The notes: generated from the letters alone by a model not told the origin. 51,045 nt of DNA from an uncultured Oscillospiraceae bacterium (GCA_905192745.1 CAJJLZ010000019.1:1-51045), one strand, 5' to 3'. Shown: positions 24,777 to 33,773, counted from the stretch's first letter. Translations and numbers: made by a program.

Positions 24777-24945
24777 GGACCCGTTCCGGCCCCTGTCCGC
24801 AGCGCGGGCGGAATAACCCGCCGCTCACGATGAGGAGAAGGGCCATGCGGATTCCGGCTTGCGGATTCCCCCGACGAGGTCATGTTGGCAAATGCGCGGC
24901 TTGCCCGCCGCAGGCGTCAACCAATAACCAAGGAGGTATAGACAA

Positions 24946-25581
24946 ATGCAAAAAGGCATCATCGGCAAGAAGGTCGGCATGACGCAGATCTTCGACGAAA
25001 AGGGCAACGTCGTCCCGGTCACCGTGATTGAAGCCGGCCCCTGCGCCGTGGTTCAGAAGAAAACGGTGGAAAACGACGGCTACGCCGCCATCCAGATGGG
25101 CTTCGGCGACGTTTCGGTCAAGAGAGTCACCAAACCCATGAAGGGCCACTTCGACAAGGCGGACGTCGCCCCGAAGAAGACCCTGCGGGAATTCCGCTTC
25201 GACGATTGCGACGCGTACAGCGTGGGCGACATCGTCAAGGCCGACACCTTTGTTCCCGGCGACCGCGTGGACGTGGTCGGCACCAGCAAGGGTAAAGGCT
25301 ATGCCGGCGCGATCAAGCGCTGGAACTTCCAGCGGCTGAAGGAAACCCACGGTTCCGGCCCGGTTGCCCGTCACGCGGGTTCTCTGGGTGCCTGCTCCTC
25401 TCCGTCCCGCGTGTTCAAGGGGACCAAGGCAGCCGGACACCTGGGCGCAGAGCGCGTCACCGTTCAGAACCTTGACGTCGTCAAGGTGGACGCGGAGAAT
25501 AACCTGATCGCCGTCAAGGGCGCCGTTCCCGGCCCCCGCGGCAGCGTCGTGGTTCTCTCCGAGACCGTCAAGAAGGCGTAA
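24946..25581 (+). CDS. rplC: ribosomal protein L3
   Basis: A 211-residue 50S assembly-initiating protein. It starts MQKGIIGKKVGMTQIFDEKG and has the long arm that reaches the peptidyl transferase centre, 'ETHGSGPVARHAGSLGACS'. AAGGAGG precedes the ATG. The 169-base gap from rpsJ is the widest in the S10 section and holds a short GCGGGCGGAATAACCCGC hairpin (about 24801-24821) but no terminator. Confidence 0.97.
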   Translation: MQKGIIGKKVGMTQIFDEKGNVVPVTVIEAGPCAVVQKKTVENDGYAAIQMGFGDVSVKRVTKPMKGHFDKADVAPKKTLREFRFDDCDAYSVGDIVKADTFVPGDRVDVVGTSKGKGYAGAIKRWNFQRLKETHGSGPVARHAGSLGACSSPSRVFKGTKAAGHLGAERVTVQNLDVVKVDAENNLIAVKGAVPGPRGSVVVLSETVKKA

Positions 25582-25599
25582 GGGAAGGAGGAAATCAGA

Positions 25600-26223
25600 A
25601 TGCCCACAGTATCCGTTTTTGATATGACCGGCAAGCAGACCGGCAGCATGGAGCTTTCCGATGCGATCTTCGGCATTGAGCCGAACAAGGCCGTCCTGCA
25701 CAGCGCCGTTGTAAATTATCTGGCCAACCAGCGTCAGGGCACCCAGTCCACGCTGACCCGCGCCGAAGTGAGCGGCGGCGGCAAAAAGCCGTGGCGTCAG
25801 AAGGGCACCGGCCACGCCCGTCAGGGTTCGACCCGCGCTCCTCAGTGGACCCACGGCGGCATCGCCTTCGGGCCGAAGCCCCGCGATTATCACTATGCGC
25901 TGCCCAAGAAGGTTCGCCGTCTGGCGATGAAGTCCGCGTTCTCCGCGAAGGCGGCCGCCGGCGACCTGATCGTTCTGGAAGCGCTGACCATGGACGAGAT
26001 CAAGACCAAGACCGTGGCCGCGATGCTGAACGCGCTGGGCGCGGACCGCAAGGCCATCCTGGTTCTGCCGGAGAAGAACGACGTCGTCATCAAGTCGGCC
26101 CGCAACATCCCCGGCGTGAAGACCGCTCTGGTCAACACCCTCAATGTTTACGACATCCTGAACGCCGATAAGTTCATCGTCGTGAAGGACGCCGTTGCGA
26201 AACTCGAGGAGGTGTACAAATAA
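25600..26223 (+). CDS. rplD: ribosomal protein L4
   Basis: A 207-residue protein of the 50S exit tunnel. The extended loop GGGKKPWRQKGTGHARQGST, which lines the tunnel, is complete. In E. coli L4 represses its own operon by attenuation in the S10 leader; an attenuator-like hairpin exists here too, but an L4 role in this lineage is unproven. It ends one base inside rplW's start region (TAATG overlap). Confidence 0.97.
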   Translation: MPTVSVFDMTGKQTGSMELSDAIFGIEPNKAVLHSAVVNYLANQRQGTQSTLTRAEVSGGGKKPWRQKGTGHARQGSTRAPQWTHGGIAFGPKPRDYHYALPKKVRRLAMKSAFSAKAAAGDLIVLEALTMDEIKTKTVAAMLNALGADRKAILVLPEKNDVVIKSARNIPGVKTALVNTLNVYDILNADKFIVVKDAVAKLEEVYK

Positions 26224-26513
26224 TGGAAGCTCGGGATATCATCCTGGCGCCTGTCGTCACGGAAAAGTCGGTGTCTGTTCTGGCCGAAAAGAAGTACACC
26301 TTTAAAGTGGCGAAGGACGCCAACAAGATCGAAATCGCCCGCGCCGTCGCCGAAATCTTCGGCGTCAAGGTTGCAAAGGTCAACACCATCAGCATGAAGG
26401 GGCGTCTGCGCCGTCAGGGCCGCAGCGAAGGGTACACCCCGTCCTGGAAAAAGGCGGTTGTCACCCTCACCCCCGATTCGAAGACCATCGAGTTCTTTGA
26501 CGGCCTGTTCTAA
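26223..26513 (+). CDS. rplW: ribosomal protein L23
   Basis: A 96-residue protein at the tunnel exit, docking site for trigger factor and SRP. It reads 'ARDIILAPVVTEKSVSVLAE' at the start and RRQGRSEGYTPSWKKAVVTL near the end. Its ATG overlaps the rplD stop by one base (TAATG), a sign of translational coupling. Confidence 0.97.
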   Translation: MEARDIILAPVVTEKSVSVLAEKKYTFKVAKDANKIEIARAVAEIFGVKVAKVNTISMKGRLRRQGRSEGYTPSWKKAVVTLTPDSKTIEFFDGLF

Positions 26514-26605
26514 GCCGGAAGGACGATGGATCATTTGATCCGGGCAACGTATGGGGCTGCCTTCGAAGCCCCGCAAAGCCAAGATTTAGGAGAGTGAGTC
26601 GAACA

Positions 26606-27439
26606 ATGGCGATAAAGTTCTATAAGCCGACCACCCCCGGACGCCGCGGTATGACCGTTACCGATTACAGCGCGCTGTCCAAGGTGGATCCGGAAAAGAG
26701 CCTGCTGGCTCCGCTGAATAAAAGCGCCGGCCGCAACAGCTACGGCCGCATCACCGTCCGCCATCGCGGCGGCGGACACCGCCGCAAGTACCGCATCATC
26801 GACTTCAAGAGAAACAAGCTCGATATGCCGGCGACGGTGCTGACACTGGAATACGACCCCAACCGCAGCGCGCACATCGCGCTGGTGCAGTATGAAGACG
26901 GCGAGAAGCGCTACATTGTCGCGCCGCAGGGCCTGAAGGTCGGCGATACGGTTGTCTCGGGCGCTTCGGCCGACATCAAGCCGGGCAACGCTCTGCCGCT
27001 GTCCGCTATCCCGACCGGTACGTTCATCCACAACGTGGAGCTGTACCCGGGCAAGGGCGCGCAGCTCGCCCGCAGCGCCGGCACCATGGCCCAGCTGATG
27101 GGCAAGGAAAACAACATGGCGCTGATCCGTCTGCCCTCCGGCGAGATGCGGAACGTGCCGCTGAACTGCATGGCTACCATCGGCCAGGTCGGCAACGTGG
27201 ATCATGAGAACGTCAAGATCGGCAAGGCTGGCCGCAAACGCCACATGGGCTGGCGTCCGACCGTCCGCGGTTCGGTCATGAACCCCTGCGATCACCCGCA
27301 CGGCGGTGGTGAAGGCAAGTCGCCGGTCGGCCGTCCGGGCCCGGTTACCCCCTGGGGCAAGCCCGCCCTCGGCTACAAGACCCGCAAGCATCACAATCGT
27401 TCGGATAAGTTCATTGTGAAGCGCCGCAACAGCAAGTAA
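26606..27439 (+). CDS. rplB: ribosomal protein L2
   Basis: A 277-residue protein needed for subunit joining and peptidyl transfer. The RNA-binding core and the C-terminal block 'VMNPCDHPHGGGEGKSPVG', with the essential His, are intact. I chose the ATG at 26606 (MAIKFYKPTTPGRRG) with AGGAGAG upstream rather than the GTG at 26594. It follows rplW by 92 bases. Confidence 0.97.
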   Translation: MAIKFYKPTTPGRRGMTVTDYSALSKVDPEKSLLAPLNKSAGRNSYGRITVRHRGGGHRRKYRIIDFKRNKLDMPATVLTLEYDPNRSAHIALVQYEDGEKRYIVAPQGLKVGDTVVSGASADIKPGNALPLSAIPTGTFIHNVELYPGKGAQLARSAGTMAQLMGKENNMALIRLPSGEMRNVPLNCMATIGQVGNVDHENVKIGKAGRKRHMGWRPTVRGSVMNPCDHPHGGGEGKSPVGRPGPVTPWGKPALGYKTRKHHNRSDKFIVKRRNSK

Positions 27440-27460
27440 GCGAAAGGAGATTCGTCATTT

Positions 27461-27739
27461 ATGGGTAGAAGCGTAAAGAAGGGTCCTTTCGTACAGCCTG
27501 TGCTGCTGAAAAGGATTCAGGAGATGAACAAATCCGGTGAGAAGCGCATCCTCAAGACCTGGAGCCGCGCCTCCACCATTTTCCCGGATTTTGTGGGCCA
27601 CACCATCGCCGTTCATGACGGCCGCAAGCATGTGCCGGTGTATGTCACCGAGGATATGGTCGGCCACAAACTCGGCGAGTTCGCCCCCACCCGCACCTAC
27701 CGGGGCCACGCCGGTTCCAAGACTTCCAACAATAAGTAA
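27461..27739 (+). CDS. rpsS: ribosomal protein S19
   Basis: A 92-residue 30S head protein that contacts S13 and tRNA. It starts MGRSVKKGPFVQPVLLKR and has the 'STIFPDFVGHTIAVHDGRKH' block. GCGAAAGGAGA precedes the start; 21 bases separate it from rplB. Confidence 0.97.
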   Translation: MGRSVKKGPFVQPVLLKRIQEMNKSGEKRILKTWSRASTIFPDFVGHTIAVHDGRKHVPVYVTEDMVGHKLGEFAPTRTYRGHAGSKTSNNK

Positions 27740-27762
27740 GCGGCTGAAAGGAGAGAAACGTC

Positions 27763-28095
27763 ATGGAAGCAAGGGCAATGGTAAAATACGCCCGTATTTC
27801 CCCCCGCAAAGTGCAGATCGTTCTCGACCTCATCCGCAACAAGCCGGTTGACGTCGCCGTCGCGATTGTACACAACACCCCCAAAGCCGCCTGTGAGTAT
27901 CTCGAGAAGCTGCTCAAGTCGGCGGCGGCCAATGCGGAGAACAAGAACATGGACGTGAATAACCTCTATGTTTCCGAGTGCTTCGTCTGCCCCGGCCCCA
28001 TTCTCAAGAGAATCCGTCCGAGAGCCCAGGGTCGCGCGTTCCGCATCGATAAGAGAACCAGCCACATCACCCTTGTGCTCAAGGAAAAAGAGTAA
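27763..28095 (+). CDS. rplV: ribosomal protein L22
   Basis: A 110-residue 50S protein whose beta-hairpin lines the exit tunnel next to L4. It reads ARAMVKYARISPRKVQIVLD at the start and has the tunnel hairpin 'KRIRPRAQGRAFRIDKRTSH'. No insertion typical of macrolide resistance is seen in that loop. Confidence 0.97.
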   Translation: MEARAMVKYARISPRKVQIVLDLIRNKPVDVAVAIVHNTPKAACEYLEKLLKSAAANAENKNMDVNNLYVSECFVCPGPILKRIRPRAQGRAFRIDKRTSHITLVLKEKE

Positions 28096-28113
28096 TTGAG
28101 GAGGAGGTAAATT

Positions 28114-28779
28114 ATGGGACAGAAGATTAACCCCCATGGCCTGCGGGTCGGCGTAATCAAAGACTGGGATTCCCGCTGGTTTGTGAAGGATAACGAGTTC
28201 GGCGACACCATTGTTTCCGATTACAACCTTCGCAAATACCTGAAGAAGACCCTGTACGCCGCCGGCGTGCCGAAGATCGAAATCGAACGCGACGCGTCCC
28301 GCGTGCGCGTGAATATCCACTGTGCGAAGCCCGGCATTGTCATCGGCAAGGGCGGCGCGGAAATCGAAAAGCTGCGCAAGGAATGCGAGAAGATGCTGGG
28401 CAAACCCACCCTCATCAATATCGTGGAAGTCCGCAGCCCCGACGTGAACGCGCAGCTGGTGGCCGAGAATATCGCCGCCCAGCTCGAGAAGCGCACGTCT
28501 TTCCGCCGCGCGATGAAGCAGTGCATCGGCCGCGCGATGAAGCTTGGCGCGAAGGGTATCAAGACTCAGGTGTCCGGCCGTCTGAACGGCGCGGAAATCG
28601 CCCGTACCGAGCAGTATCATGAAGGCACCATCCCGCTGCAGACCCTGCGCGCCGATATCGACTACGGCTTTGCCGAGGCGAACACCACCTACGGGCGCAT
28701 CGGCGTCAAGGTGTGGATCTACCGCGGCGAGGTTCTCGGCGCTGCCGCCAAGCCCCGTCGGGAAGGAGGCAACAAGTAA
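28114..28779 (+). CDS. rpsC: ribosomal protein S3
   Basis: A 221-residue 30S protein at the mRNA entry channel. The KH domain has the GIVIGKGGAEIEKLR loop (GKGG, near residue 75) and the C-terminal domain has LRADIDYGFAEANTTYGRIG. Its stop overlaps the rplP start by one base (TAATG). Confidence 0.97.
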   Translation: MGQKINPHGLRVGVIKDWDSRWFVKDNEFGDTIVSDYNLRKYLKKTLYAAGVPKIEIERDASRVRVNIHCAKPGIVIGKGGAEIEKLRKECEKMLGKPTLINIVEVRSPDVNAQLVAENIAAQLEKRTSFRRAMKQCIGRAMKLGAKGIKTQVSGRLNGAEIARTEQYHEGTIPLQTLRADIDYGFAEANTTYGRIGVKVWIYRGEVLGAAAKPRREGGNK

Positions 28780-29231
28780 TGCTGTTACCGAAGAGAGTGA
28801 AATACCGCCGCGTCCACCGCGGACGTCTGACCGGTAAAGCCACCCGCGGCAACAAGGTCAATTACGGCGATTACGGCCTGCAGGCTCTGGAGCCCGCGTG
28901 GATTTCCTCGAATCAGATCGAGGCGGCCCGTGTCGCCATGACCCGTTACATCAAGCGCGGCGGCCAGGTCTGGATTAAGATTTTCCCTGATAAGCCCATT
29001 ACCGAAAAGCCCGCCGAGACCCGCATGGGTTCCGGTAAAGGCTCGCCGGAATACTGGGTGGCTGTGGTGAAGCCCGGCCGCGTTATGTTTGAAATCAGCG
29101 GCGTAACCGAAGAGGTTGCCCGCGAGGCAATGCGGCTTGCAGCGAACAAGCTGCCCATCAAATGCAAATTCGTCGTGAAGGCCGAGCAGGATGCGGCCGG
29201 TTCGGAAGAAACGGGTGGTGAGCAGGCATGA
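28779..29231 (+). CDS. rplP: ribosomal protein L16
   Basis: A 150-residue 50S protein that supports A-site tRNA binding. It starts MLLPKRVKYRRVHRGRLTG and has the 'GRVMFEISGVTEEVAREAMR' block. A short acidic tail (DAAGSEETGGEQA) makes it slightly longer than the usual ~140 residues. It overlaps rpsC by one base and rpmC by four (ATGA). Confidence 0.97.
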   Translation: MLLPKRVKYRRVHRGRLTGKATRGNKVNYGDYGLQALEPAWISSNQIEAARVAMTRYIKRGGQVWIKIFPDKPITEKPAETRMGSGKGSPEYWVAVVKPGRVMFEISGVTEEVAREAMRLAANKLPIKCKFVVKAEQDAAGSEETGGEQA

Positions 29232-29443
29232 AGAGCAAAGAAATCGAAAAGATCCGCGAACTGAACGACACAGAGCTTCAGAACAGGCTCAAGGACCTCA
29301 AGACCGAGCTGTTCAACCTGCGTTTCCAACACGCGATCAATCAGCTCGATAACCCGATGCGCCTGAAAGCCGTTAAGAAGGAAATCGCGATCATCAAGAC
29401 GATTGTCCGTGAGAACGAGATCAAGAACGGCGCCAAGGCGTAA
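29228..29443 (+). CDS. rpmC: ribosomal protein L29
   Basis: A 71-residue two-helix 50S protein near the tunnel exit. The pattern 'RLKDLKTELFNLRFQHAINQ' followed by 'VKKEIAIIKTIVRE' is typical. It overlaps rplP by four bases. Confidence 0.96.
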   Translation: MKSKEIEKIRELNDTELQNRLKDLKTELFNLRFQHAINQLDNPMRLKAVKKEIAIIKTIVRENEIKNGAKA

Positions 29444-29461
29444 CGGAAGGAGGAGAGTAAC

Positions 29462-29719
29462 GTGAGCGATCGGAATCTGAGAAAGACCCGGACCGGGATC
29501 GTTGTCAGCGACAAAATGGACAAAACCGTGGTCGTCGCCATCGAAGACAACGTCCGCCATCCGCTTTATAAGAAGATCATCAAGCGCACCGTGAAGCTGA
29601 AGGCGCATGACGAGAACAACGAGTGCGGCACGGGTGACCGCGTGCTCGTGATGGAGACCCGCCCGCTGTCCAAGGACAAGAGATGGCGCGTCACCAACAT
29701 TATCGAGAAGGCCAAGTAA
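29462..29719 (+). CDS. rpsQ: ribosomal protein S17
   Basis: An 85-residue OB-fold 30S protein. It contains 'RKTRTGIVVSDKMDKTVVVA' and 'TRPLSKDKRWRVTNIIEKAK'. The start codon is GTG with GGAGGAG before it. Confidence 0.97.
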   Translation: MSDRNLRKTRTGIVVSDKMDKTVVVAIEDNVRHPLYKKIIKRTVKLKAHDENNECGTGDRVLVMETRPLSKDKRWRVTNIIEKAK

Positions 29720-29748
29720 GTCGGCTTTACTGAAAGGAGGAACAACCT

Positions 29749-30117
29749 GTGATTCAACAGCAGACCTACCTCAAGGTTGCCGACAACACCGGCGCGAAGG
29801 AACTGATGTGCATCCGCGTTCTTGGTGGTTCCGGCAGAAGGTATGCGAATATCGGCGACGTCGTGGTTGCTTCCGTTAAGAAAGCAGCACCCGGCGGCGT
29901 TGTGAAAAAAGGCGATGTCGTCAAGGCCGTTGTCGTTCGTTCGGCCAAGGGCGTCCGCCGTGAAGACGGCACCTACATCCGTTTCGACGAGAATGCGGCC
30001 GTCATTATCCGTGATGACAAGAACCCGAGGGGCACCCGTATTTTTGGCCCGGTGGCGAGAGAGCTCCGTGAAAAGGATTATCTCAAGATCCTGAGCCTTG
30101 CCCCCGAAGTGCTTTGA
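29749..30117 (+). CDS. rplN: ribosomal protein L14
   Basis: A 122-residue 50S protein forming inter-subunit bridge B8 and the RsfS docking site. It starts MIQQQTYLKVADNTGAKELM and ends with the GTRIFGPVARELREKDYLKI block. The start codon is GTG with AAAGGAGG nine bases upstream. Confidence 0.97.
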   Translation: MIQQQTYLKVADNTGAKELMCIRVLGGSGRRYANIGDVVVASVKKAAPGGVVKKGDVVKAVVVRSAKGVRREDGTYIRFDENAAVIIRDDKNPRGTRIFGPVARELREKDYLKILSLAPEVL

Positions 30118-30131
30118 TGGGAGGCGCCAAA

Positions 30132-30449
30132 ATGAGTAAGATGCATGTCAAGAAGGACGATACCGTCCTGATTCTCAGCGGTGACGACCGCGGCAAAAAG
30201 GGCAAGGTGCTGGAAGTCAGCCCGAAGGAAGGCAAGGTCATCGTCGAGGGCCGGAACATGGTGAAAAAGCATGTTAAGCCCCGCAAGATGGGCGATCCGA
30301 GCGGAATCATCGAATCCGCCGGCGCGATGTATGCCTCCAAGGTCATGGTTATCTGCCCTCACTGCAACAAGCCGGCTCGCGTCGGCCATAAAAAATTCGC
30401 CGACGGCACCAAGTCGCGCATCTGCAAGCGCTGCGGCGAAGCGCTGTAA
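30132..30449 (+). CDS. rplX: ribosomal protein L24
   Basis: A 105-residue KOW-domain 50S assembly protein: 'VKKDDTVLILSGDDRGKKGK' then 'VEGRNMVKKHVKPRKMGDPS' and a C-terminal CPHCNKP...CKRCG zinc-ribbon-like pair. I chose the ATG at 30132 because GGGAGG lies seven bases upstream; the in-frame TTG at 30114 has none. Confidence 0.97.
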   Translation: MSKMHVKKDDTVLILSGDDRGKKGKVLEVSPKEGKVIVEGRNMVKKHVKPRKMGDPSGIIESAGAMYASKVMVICPHCNKPARVGHKKFADGTKSRICKRCGEAL

Positions 30450-30461
30450 GGAGGTTAAAGA

Positions 30462-31001
30462 ATGGCCAGACTGATGGACTACTACAAACAAGACGTCGCG
30501 CCTGCGCTGATGAAGAAATTCAGCTATAAGAGCGTGATGCAGATCCCGAAGCTGGATAAGATCGTGATCAACGTCGGCTGCGGCGAAGCCCGTGACAACG
30601 CAAAGGTTATCGAAGCCATTATGGCGGATCTTTCCGCGATCACCGGCCAGCGCCCGATCGTCTGCAAAGCCAAAAAGTCGGTTGCGAACTTCAAGCTGCG
30701 CGAAGGCATGAACATCGGCGCGAAGGTCACCCTCCGCGGCGCGCGCATGTACGAATTCCTCGACCGTCTGTTCAACGTCGCGCTCCCCCGTGTGCGTGAC
30801 TTCCGCGGGATCAACGCGAACTCCTTTGACGGCCGCGGCAATTACAACATGGGCCTGAAGGAGCAGCTGATCTTCCCGGAGATCGACTACGATAAGATCG
30901 ATAAGGTGCGCGGCATGGACATCTGCTTTGTTACCACCGCCAACACCGACGAAGAAGCGCGGGAGCTGCTCACCCTGATGGGCGCCCCGTTCGCGAAATA
31001 A
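30462..31001 (+). CDS. rplE: ribosomal protein L5
   Basis: A 179-residue 50S protein of the central protuberance that binds 5S rRNA. It has 'KSVMQIPKLDKIVINVGCGE', KKSVANFKLREGMNIGAKVTL and 'GRGNYNMGLKEQLIFPEIDY'. GGAGG precedes the ATG. Confidence 0.97.
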   Translation: MARLMDYYKQDVAPALMKKFSYKSVMQIPKLDKIVINVGCGEARDNAKVIEAIMADLSAITGQRPIVCKAKKSVANFKLREGMNIGAKVTLRGARMYEFLDRLFNVALPRVRDFRGINANSFDGRGNYNMGLKEQLIFPEIDYDKIDKVRGMDICFVTTANTDEEARELLTLMGAPFAK

Positions 31002-31016
31002 GGAGGGGGAAACACC

Positions 31017-31202
31017 GTGGCGAAAACGAGTATGAAGCTCAAGCAACAGAGACAGCCGAAGTATTCCACCCAGGCTTATAACCGCTGCAAGATCTGCGGC
31101 CGTCCCCACGCCTATCTGCGCAAGTATGGCATCTGCCGTATCTGCTTCAGAGAGCTGGCCTACAAGGGCCAGATCCCGGGCGTGCGGAAGGCCAGCTGGT
31201 AA
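31017..31202 (+). CDS. rpsN: ribosomal protein S14, zinc form
   Basis: A 61-residue type-Z S14: KTSMKLKQQRQPKYSTQAYN, then a CxxC-x12-CxxC zinc site (CKICGRPHAYLRKYGICRIC). The short zinc form fits a cell with ample zinc; a zinc-free paralogue is not in the window. The start codon is GTG after AGGAGGGGG. Confidence 0.97.
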   Translation: MAKTSMKLKQQRQPKYSTQAYNRCKICGRPHAYLRKYGICRICFRELAYKGQIPGVRKASW

Positions 31203-31230
31203 GCAATAGCTACTAAAGGAGGTTGACGGA

Positions 31231-31632
31231 ATGCAAATCACCGATACCATCGCCGATATGCTGACCAGAATTCGCAATGCAAACTCGGCCAAGCATGACT
31301 CGGTGGATATCCCCGCTTCCAACATGAAGAAGGCTATTGCCCAGATTCTTGTTGACGAGGGATATGTAAAGAGCTACAACGTAATCGAAGATGGCAAGCA
31401 GGGCACGATCCGCATCGTCCTGAAATACCAGGGGCCGTCCAAGTCCCCGGTTCTCATGGGCCTGCGCCGCGTTTCCAAGCCCGGCCTGCGCATCTATTCC
31501 AGCAGCGAGGACATGCCGAAGGTCATGAAGGGCATCGGCACCGCCATCGTTTCCACCTCGAAGGGCGTCATGACCGATAAGCAGGCGCGCAAAGAGCATG
31601 TGGGCGGCGAAGTCCTGGCTTTCGTATGGTAA
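31231..31632 (+). CDS. rpsH: ribosomal protein S8
   Basis: A 133-residue 30S core protein that, in E. coli, represses the spc operon. It starts 'MQITDTIADMLTRIRNANSA' and ends with 'GVMTDKQARKEHVGGEVLAF', both diagnostic. AAAGGAGG precedes the ATG. Confidence 0.97.
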   Translation: MQITDTIADMLTRIRNANSAKHDSVDIPASNMKKAIAQILVDEGYVKSYNVIEDGKQGTIRIVLKYQGPSKSPVLMGLRRVSKPGLRIYSSSEDMPKVMKGIGTAIVSTSKGVMTDKQARKEHVGGEVLAFVW

Positions 31633-31647
31633 GGGGGGCGGAACGAT

Positions 31648-32196
31648 ATGTCTAGAATTGGACGCAAGCCGATTACGGTTCCTGCCGGCGTGGACGTAAA
31701 AGTCGAGGACGGCGTTGTTACCGTAAAAGGCGCGAAAGGCACGCTGACCCAGAAGATCCACCCCAATATGACCGTGACGGTGGAGGACGGCGTCATTCAT
31801 GTGACCCGCCCCGACGACGAGAAGGAAAACCGTGCGCTGCACGGACTGACCCGCAGCTTGGTCGCCAACATGGTCGAGGGCGTGGCCAACGGCTTCAAAA
31901 AGGAGCTGGATGTCAACGGCGTCGGTTACCGTGTGCAGAAGCAGGGCAAGGATCTGATTATGAATCTGGGCTACAGCCATCAGGTCATTGTCAGCGAGAT
32001 CCCGGGCATCACCATCGAGGCTCCGGGCCCGAACAAGATCATCATTTCCGGTCCCGACAAGCAGCTTGTCGGCCAGTTCGCGGCGGAAGTCCGCGAGAAG
32101 CGCCCGCCGGAGCCGTATAAGGGCAAGGGCATCAAGTACGTCGACGAAGTGATCCGCCGCAAGGAAGGCAAGACCGGCGGTAAGGGCAAGAAGTAA
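31648..32196 (+). CDS. rplF: ribosomal protein L6
   Basis: A 182-residue 50S protein near the GTPase centre, with two alike domains. It begins MSRIGRKPITVPAGVDVKVE and has the C-terminal 'REKRPPEPYKGKGIKYVDEV' block that is diagnostic for L6. Confidence 0.97.
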   Translation: MSRIGRKPITVPAGVDVKVEDGVVTVKGAKGTLTQKIHPNMTVTVEDGVIHVTRPDDEKENRALHGLTRSLVANMVEGVANGFKKELDVNGVGYRVQKQGKDLIMNLGYSHQVIVSEIPGITIEAPGPNKIIISGPDKQLVGQFAAEVREKRPPEPYKGKGIKYVDEVIRRKEGKTGGKGKK

Positions 32197-32211
32197 GGAG
32201 AGTGAAAACCC

Positions 32212-32571
32212 ATGGTGAGCAAGACTGACAGCAACAAGGCTCGTCTGCGCCGTCATACCCGTGTGCGCGGCAAGGTCAGCGGCACCGCGGAACGTCCGCG
32301 TCTCAACGTGTATCGCTCCCTCAACCACATCTATGCCCAGGTCATCGATGATGTCAAGGGAGTTACGCTTGTCGCCGCCTCCAGTGTCGAAAAAGATTTC
32401 GGCATGAACGGCGGAAACAAGGAAGCCGCTAAAAAGGTTGGCGAGCTGATCGCGAAACGCGCTGCCGACAAGGGGATCACCGAGGTGGTCTTTGACCGCG
32501 GCGGCTATATCTACCACGGCCGCGTCAAAGAGCTGGCCGAAGGCGCCCGTGAGGGCGGCCTCAAGTTCTAA
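32212..32571 (+). CDS. rplR: ribosomal protein L18
   Basis: A 119-residue 5S-rRNA-binding protein. It has the 'RHTRVRGKVSGTAERPRLNV' block and ends DRGGYIYHGRVKELAEGARE. GGAGAG lies before the ATG and 15 bases separate it from rplF. Confidence 0.97.
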   Translation: MVSKTDSNKARLRRHTRVRGKVSGTAERPRLNVYRSLNHIYAQVIDDVKGVTLVAASSVEKDFGMNGGNKEAAKKVGELIAKRAADKGITEVVFDRGGYIYHGRVKELAEGAREGGLKF

Positions 32572-32591
32572 GGAAAGGGAGGAAAACAACT

Positions 32592-33092
32592 TTGGCCAGA
32601 ATTGACGCATCCACAATGGAAATGAAAGAGCGCATTGTCGCGATTAACCGCGTCAGCAAGACGGTAAAGGGCGGCCGAATCTTCAAGTTCGCCGCGCTGG
32701 TCGTTGTCGGCGACGGCAATGGGCTGGTTGGCTTCGGCCTCGGGAAGGCCGGCGAAGTGCCGGACGCGATCCGCAAGGGCATTGAAGACGCCAAGAAGAA
32801 TCTGATTCAGATTTCCCTGAAGGGCTCCACCATTCCGCACGAGGTGATCGGCAAGTTCGGCGCCGGCCGCGTGCTGATGAAGCCTGCCGCTCCCGGTACC
32901 GGCGTTATCGCCGGCGGCGCTGTCCGCGCCGTCGTCGAAGCCGCGGGCATTAAGGACATCCGGACCAAGGCGCTGCGTTCCAACAACCCGTATAACGTGG
33001 TGAACGCGACCATGGACGGCCTTGCCCAGCTGCGTACGGCGGAGCAGGTCGCGGCCATCCGCGGCAAATCCGCCAAGGAAATTTTAGGTTAA
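32592..33092 (+). CDS. rpsE: ribosomal protein S5
   Basis: A 166-residue 30S protein with roles in decoding accuracy and mRNA helicase activity. It has 'ERIVAINRVSKTVKGGRIFK', FGAGRVLMKPAAPGTGVIAG and a normal C-terminus. The start codon is TTG, with GGGAGG nine to ten bases upstream; no nearer ATG or GTG would keep the conserved N-terminus. Confidence 0.96.
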   Translation: MARIDASTMEMKERIVAINRVSKTVKGGRIFKFAALVVVGDGNGLVGFGLGKAGEVPDAIRKGIEDAKKNLIQISLKGSTIPHEVIGKFGAGRVLMKPAAPGTGVIAGGAVRAVVEAAGIKDIRTKALRSNNPYNVVNATMDGLAQLRTAEQVAAIRGKSAKEILG

Positions 33093-33107
33093 CGGGAGGG
33101 CATGAAC

Positions 33108-33305
33108 ATGGCTAAGAAGGCGAAAACCGGCGCTCTGCAGATCAAGCTCGTCAAAAGCCTGATCGGCAGCAAGAAAGACCAGATCGCCACGGCCGAATCT
33201 CTGGGCCTGCGGAAAATCGGCGACTGCACAAGCCAGCCCGATAACGCCGCCACTCAGGGCAAGGTGGCCAAGATTATCCACCTCATCGAGGTAACCGAAG
33301 CGTAA
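33108..33305 (+). CDS. rpmD: ribosomal protein L30
   Basis: A 65-residue single-domain 50S protein: 'LQIKLVKSLIGSKKDQIATA', then the family's LGLRKIGD motif. Of two in-frame ATGs six bases apart I chose the second (33108), because GGGAGG is eight bases before it and only two before the first. Confidence 0.95.
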   Translation: MAKKAKTGALQIKLVKSLIGSKKDQIATAESLGLRKIGDCTSQPDNAATQGKVAKIIHLIEVTEA

Positions 33306-33331
33306 GCAATCGAGCAAGGAGGTGCGAAAAA

Positions 33332-33772
33332 ATGAAGCTGCATGAGCTTTCTCCGGCTCCCGGTTCTGTGCGGGAGTCGAAACGAATCGGCCGTGGACAT
33401 GGTTCCGGCCAGGGCAAAACCGCCGGTAAAGGGCATAAGGGCCAGAAGGCGCGCGCCGGCCGTGGAATGCGTCCGGGTTTTGAAGGCGGCCAGATGCCTC
33501 TTCAGAGACGTGTCCCGAAGAGAGGTTTTGTCAACATCTTCGCTACGCGGTATGCGACCATTAACATCGGTTCCCTGAGCGCGTTCGAGGACGGCGCCGT
33601 TGTGGACGTCGATGCCCTGAAGGCTGCCGGTCTGGTTAAGAAAACCTACGACGGTGTGAAAATTCTGGGCAACGGAAGCGTGGAGAAGAAACTGATTGTT
33701 AAAGCGGCGGCTTTCTCGGAAGCGGCCAAGGCGAAGATCGAGGCTGCCGGCGGGAAAGCAGAGGTGATCTGA
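33332..33772 (+). CDS. rplO: ribosomal protein L15
   Basis: A 146-residue 50S assembly protein. The Gly/Arg/Lys-rich N-terminus 'RIGRGHGSGQGKTAGKGHKG' and the 'GFEGGQMPLQRRVPKRGF' block are typical. It ends one base before the secY start. Confidence 0.97.
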   Translation: MKLHELSPAPGSVRESKRIGRGHGSGQGKTAGKGHKGQKARAGRGMRPGFEGGQMPLQRRVPKRGFVNIFATRYATINIGSLSAFEDGAVVDVDALKAAGLVKKTYDGVKILGNGSVEKKLIVKAAAFSEAAKAKIEAAGGKAEVI

Positions 33773-33773
33773 G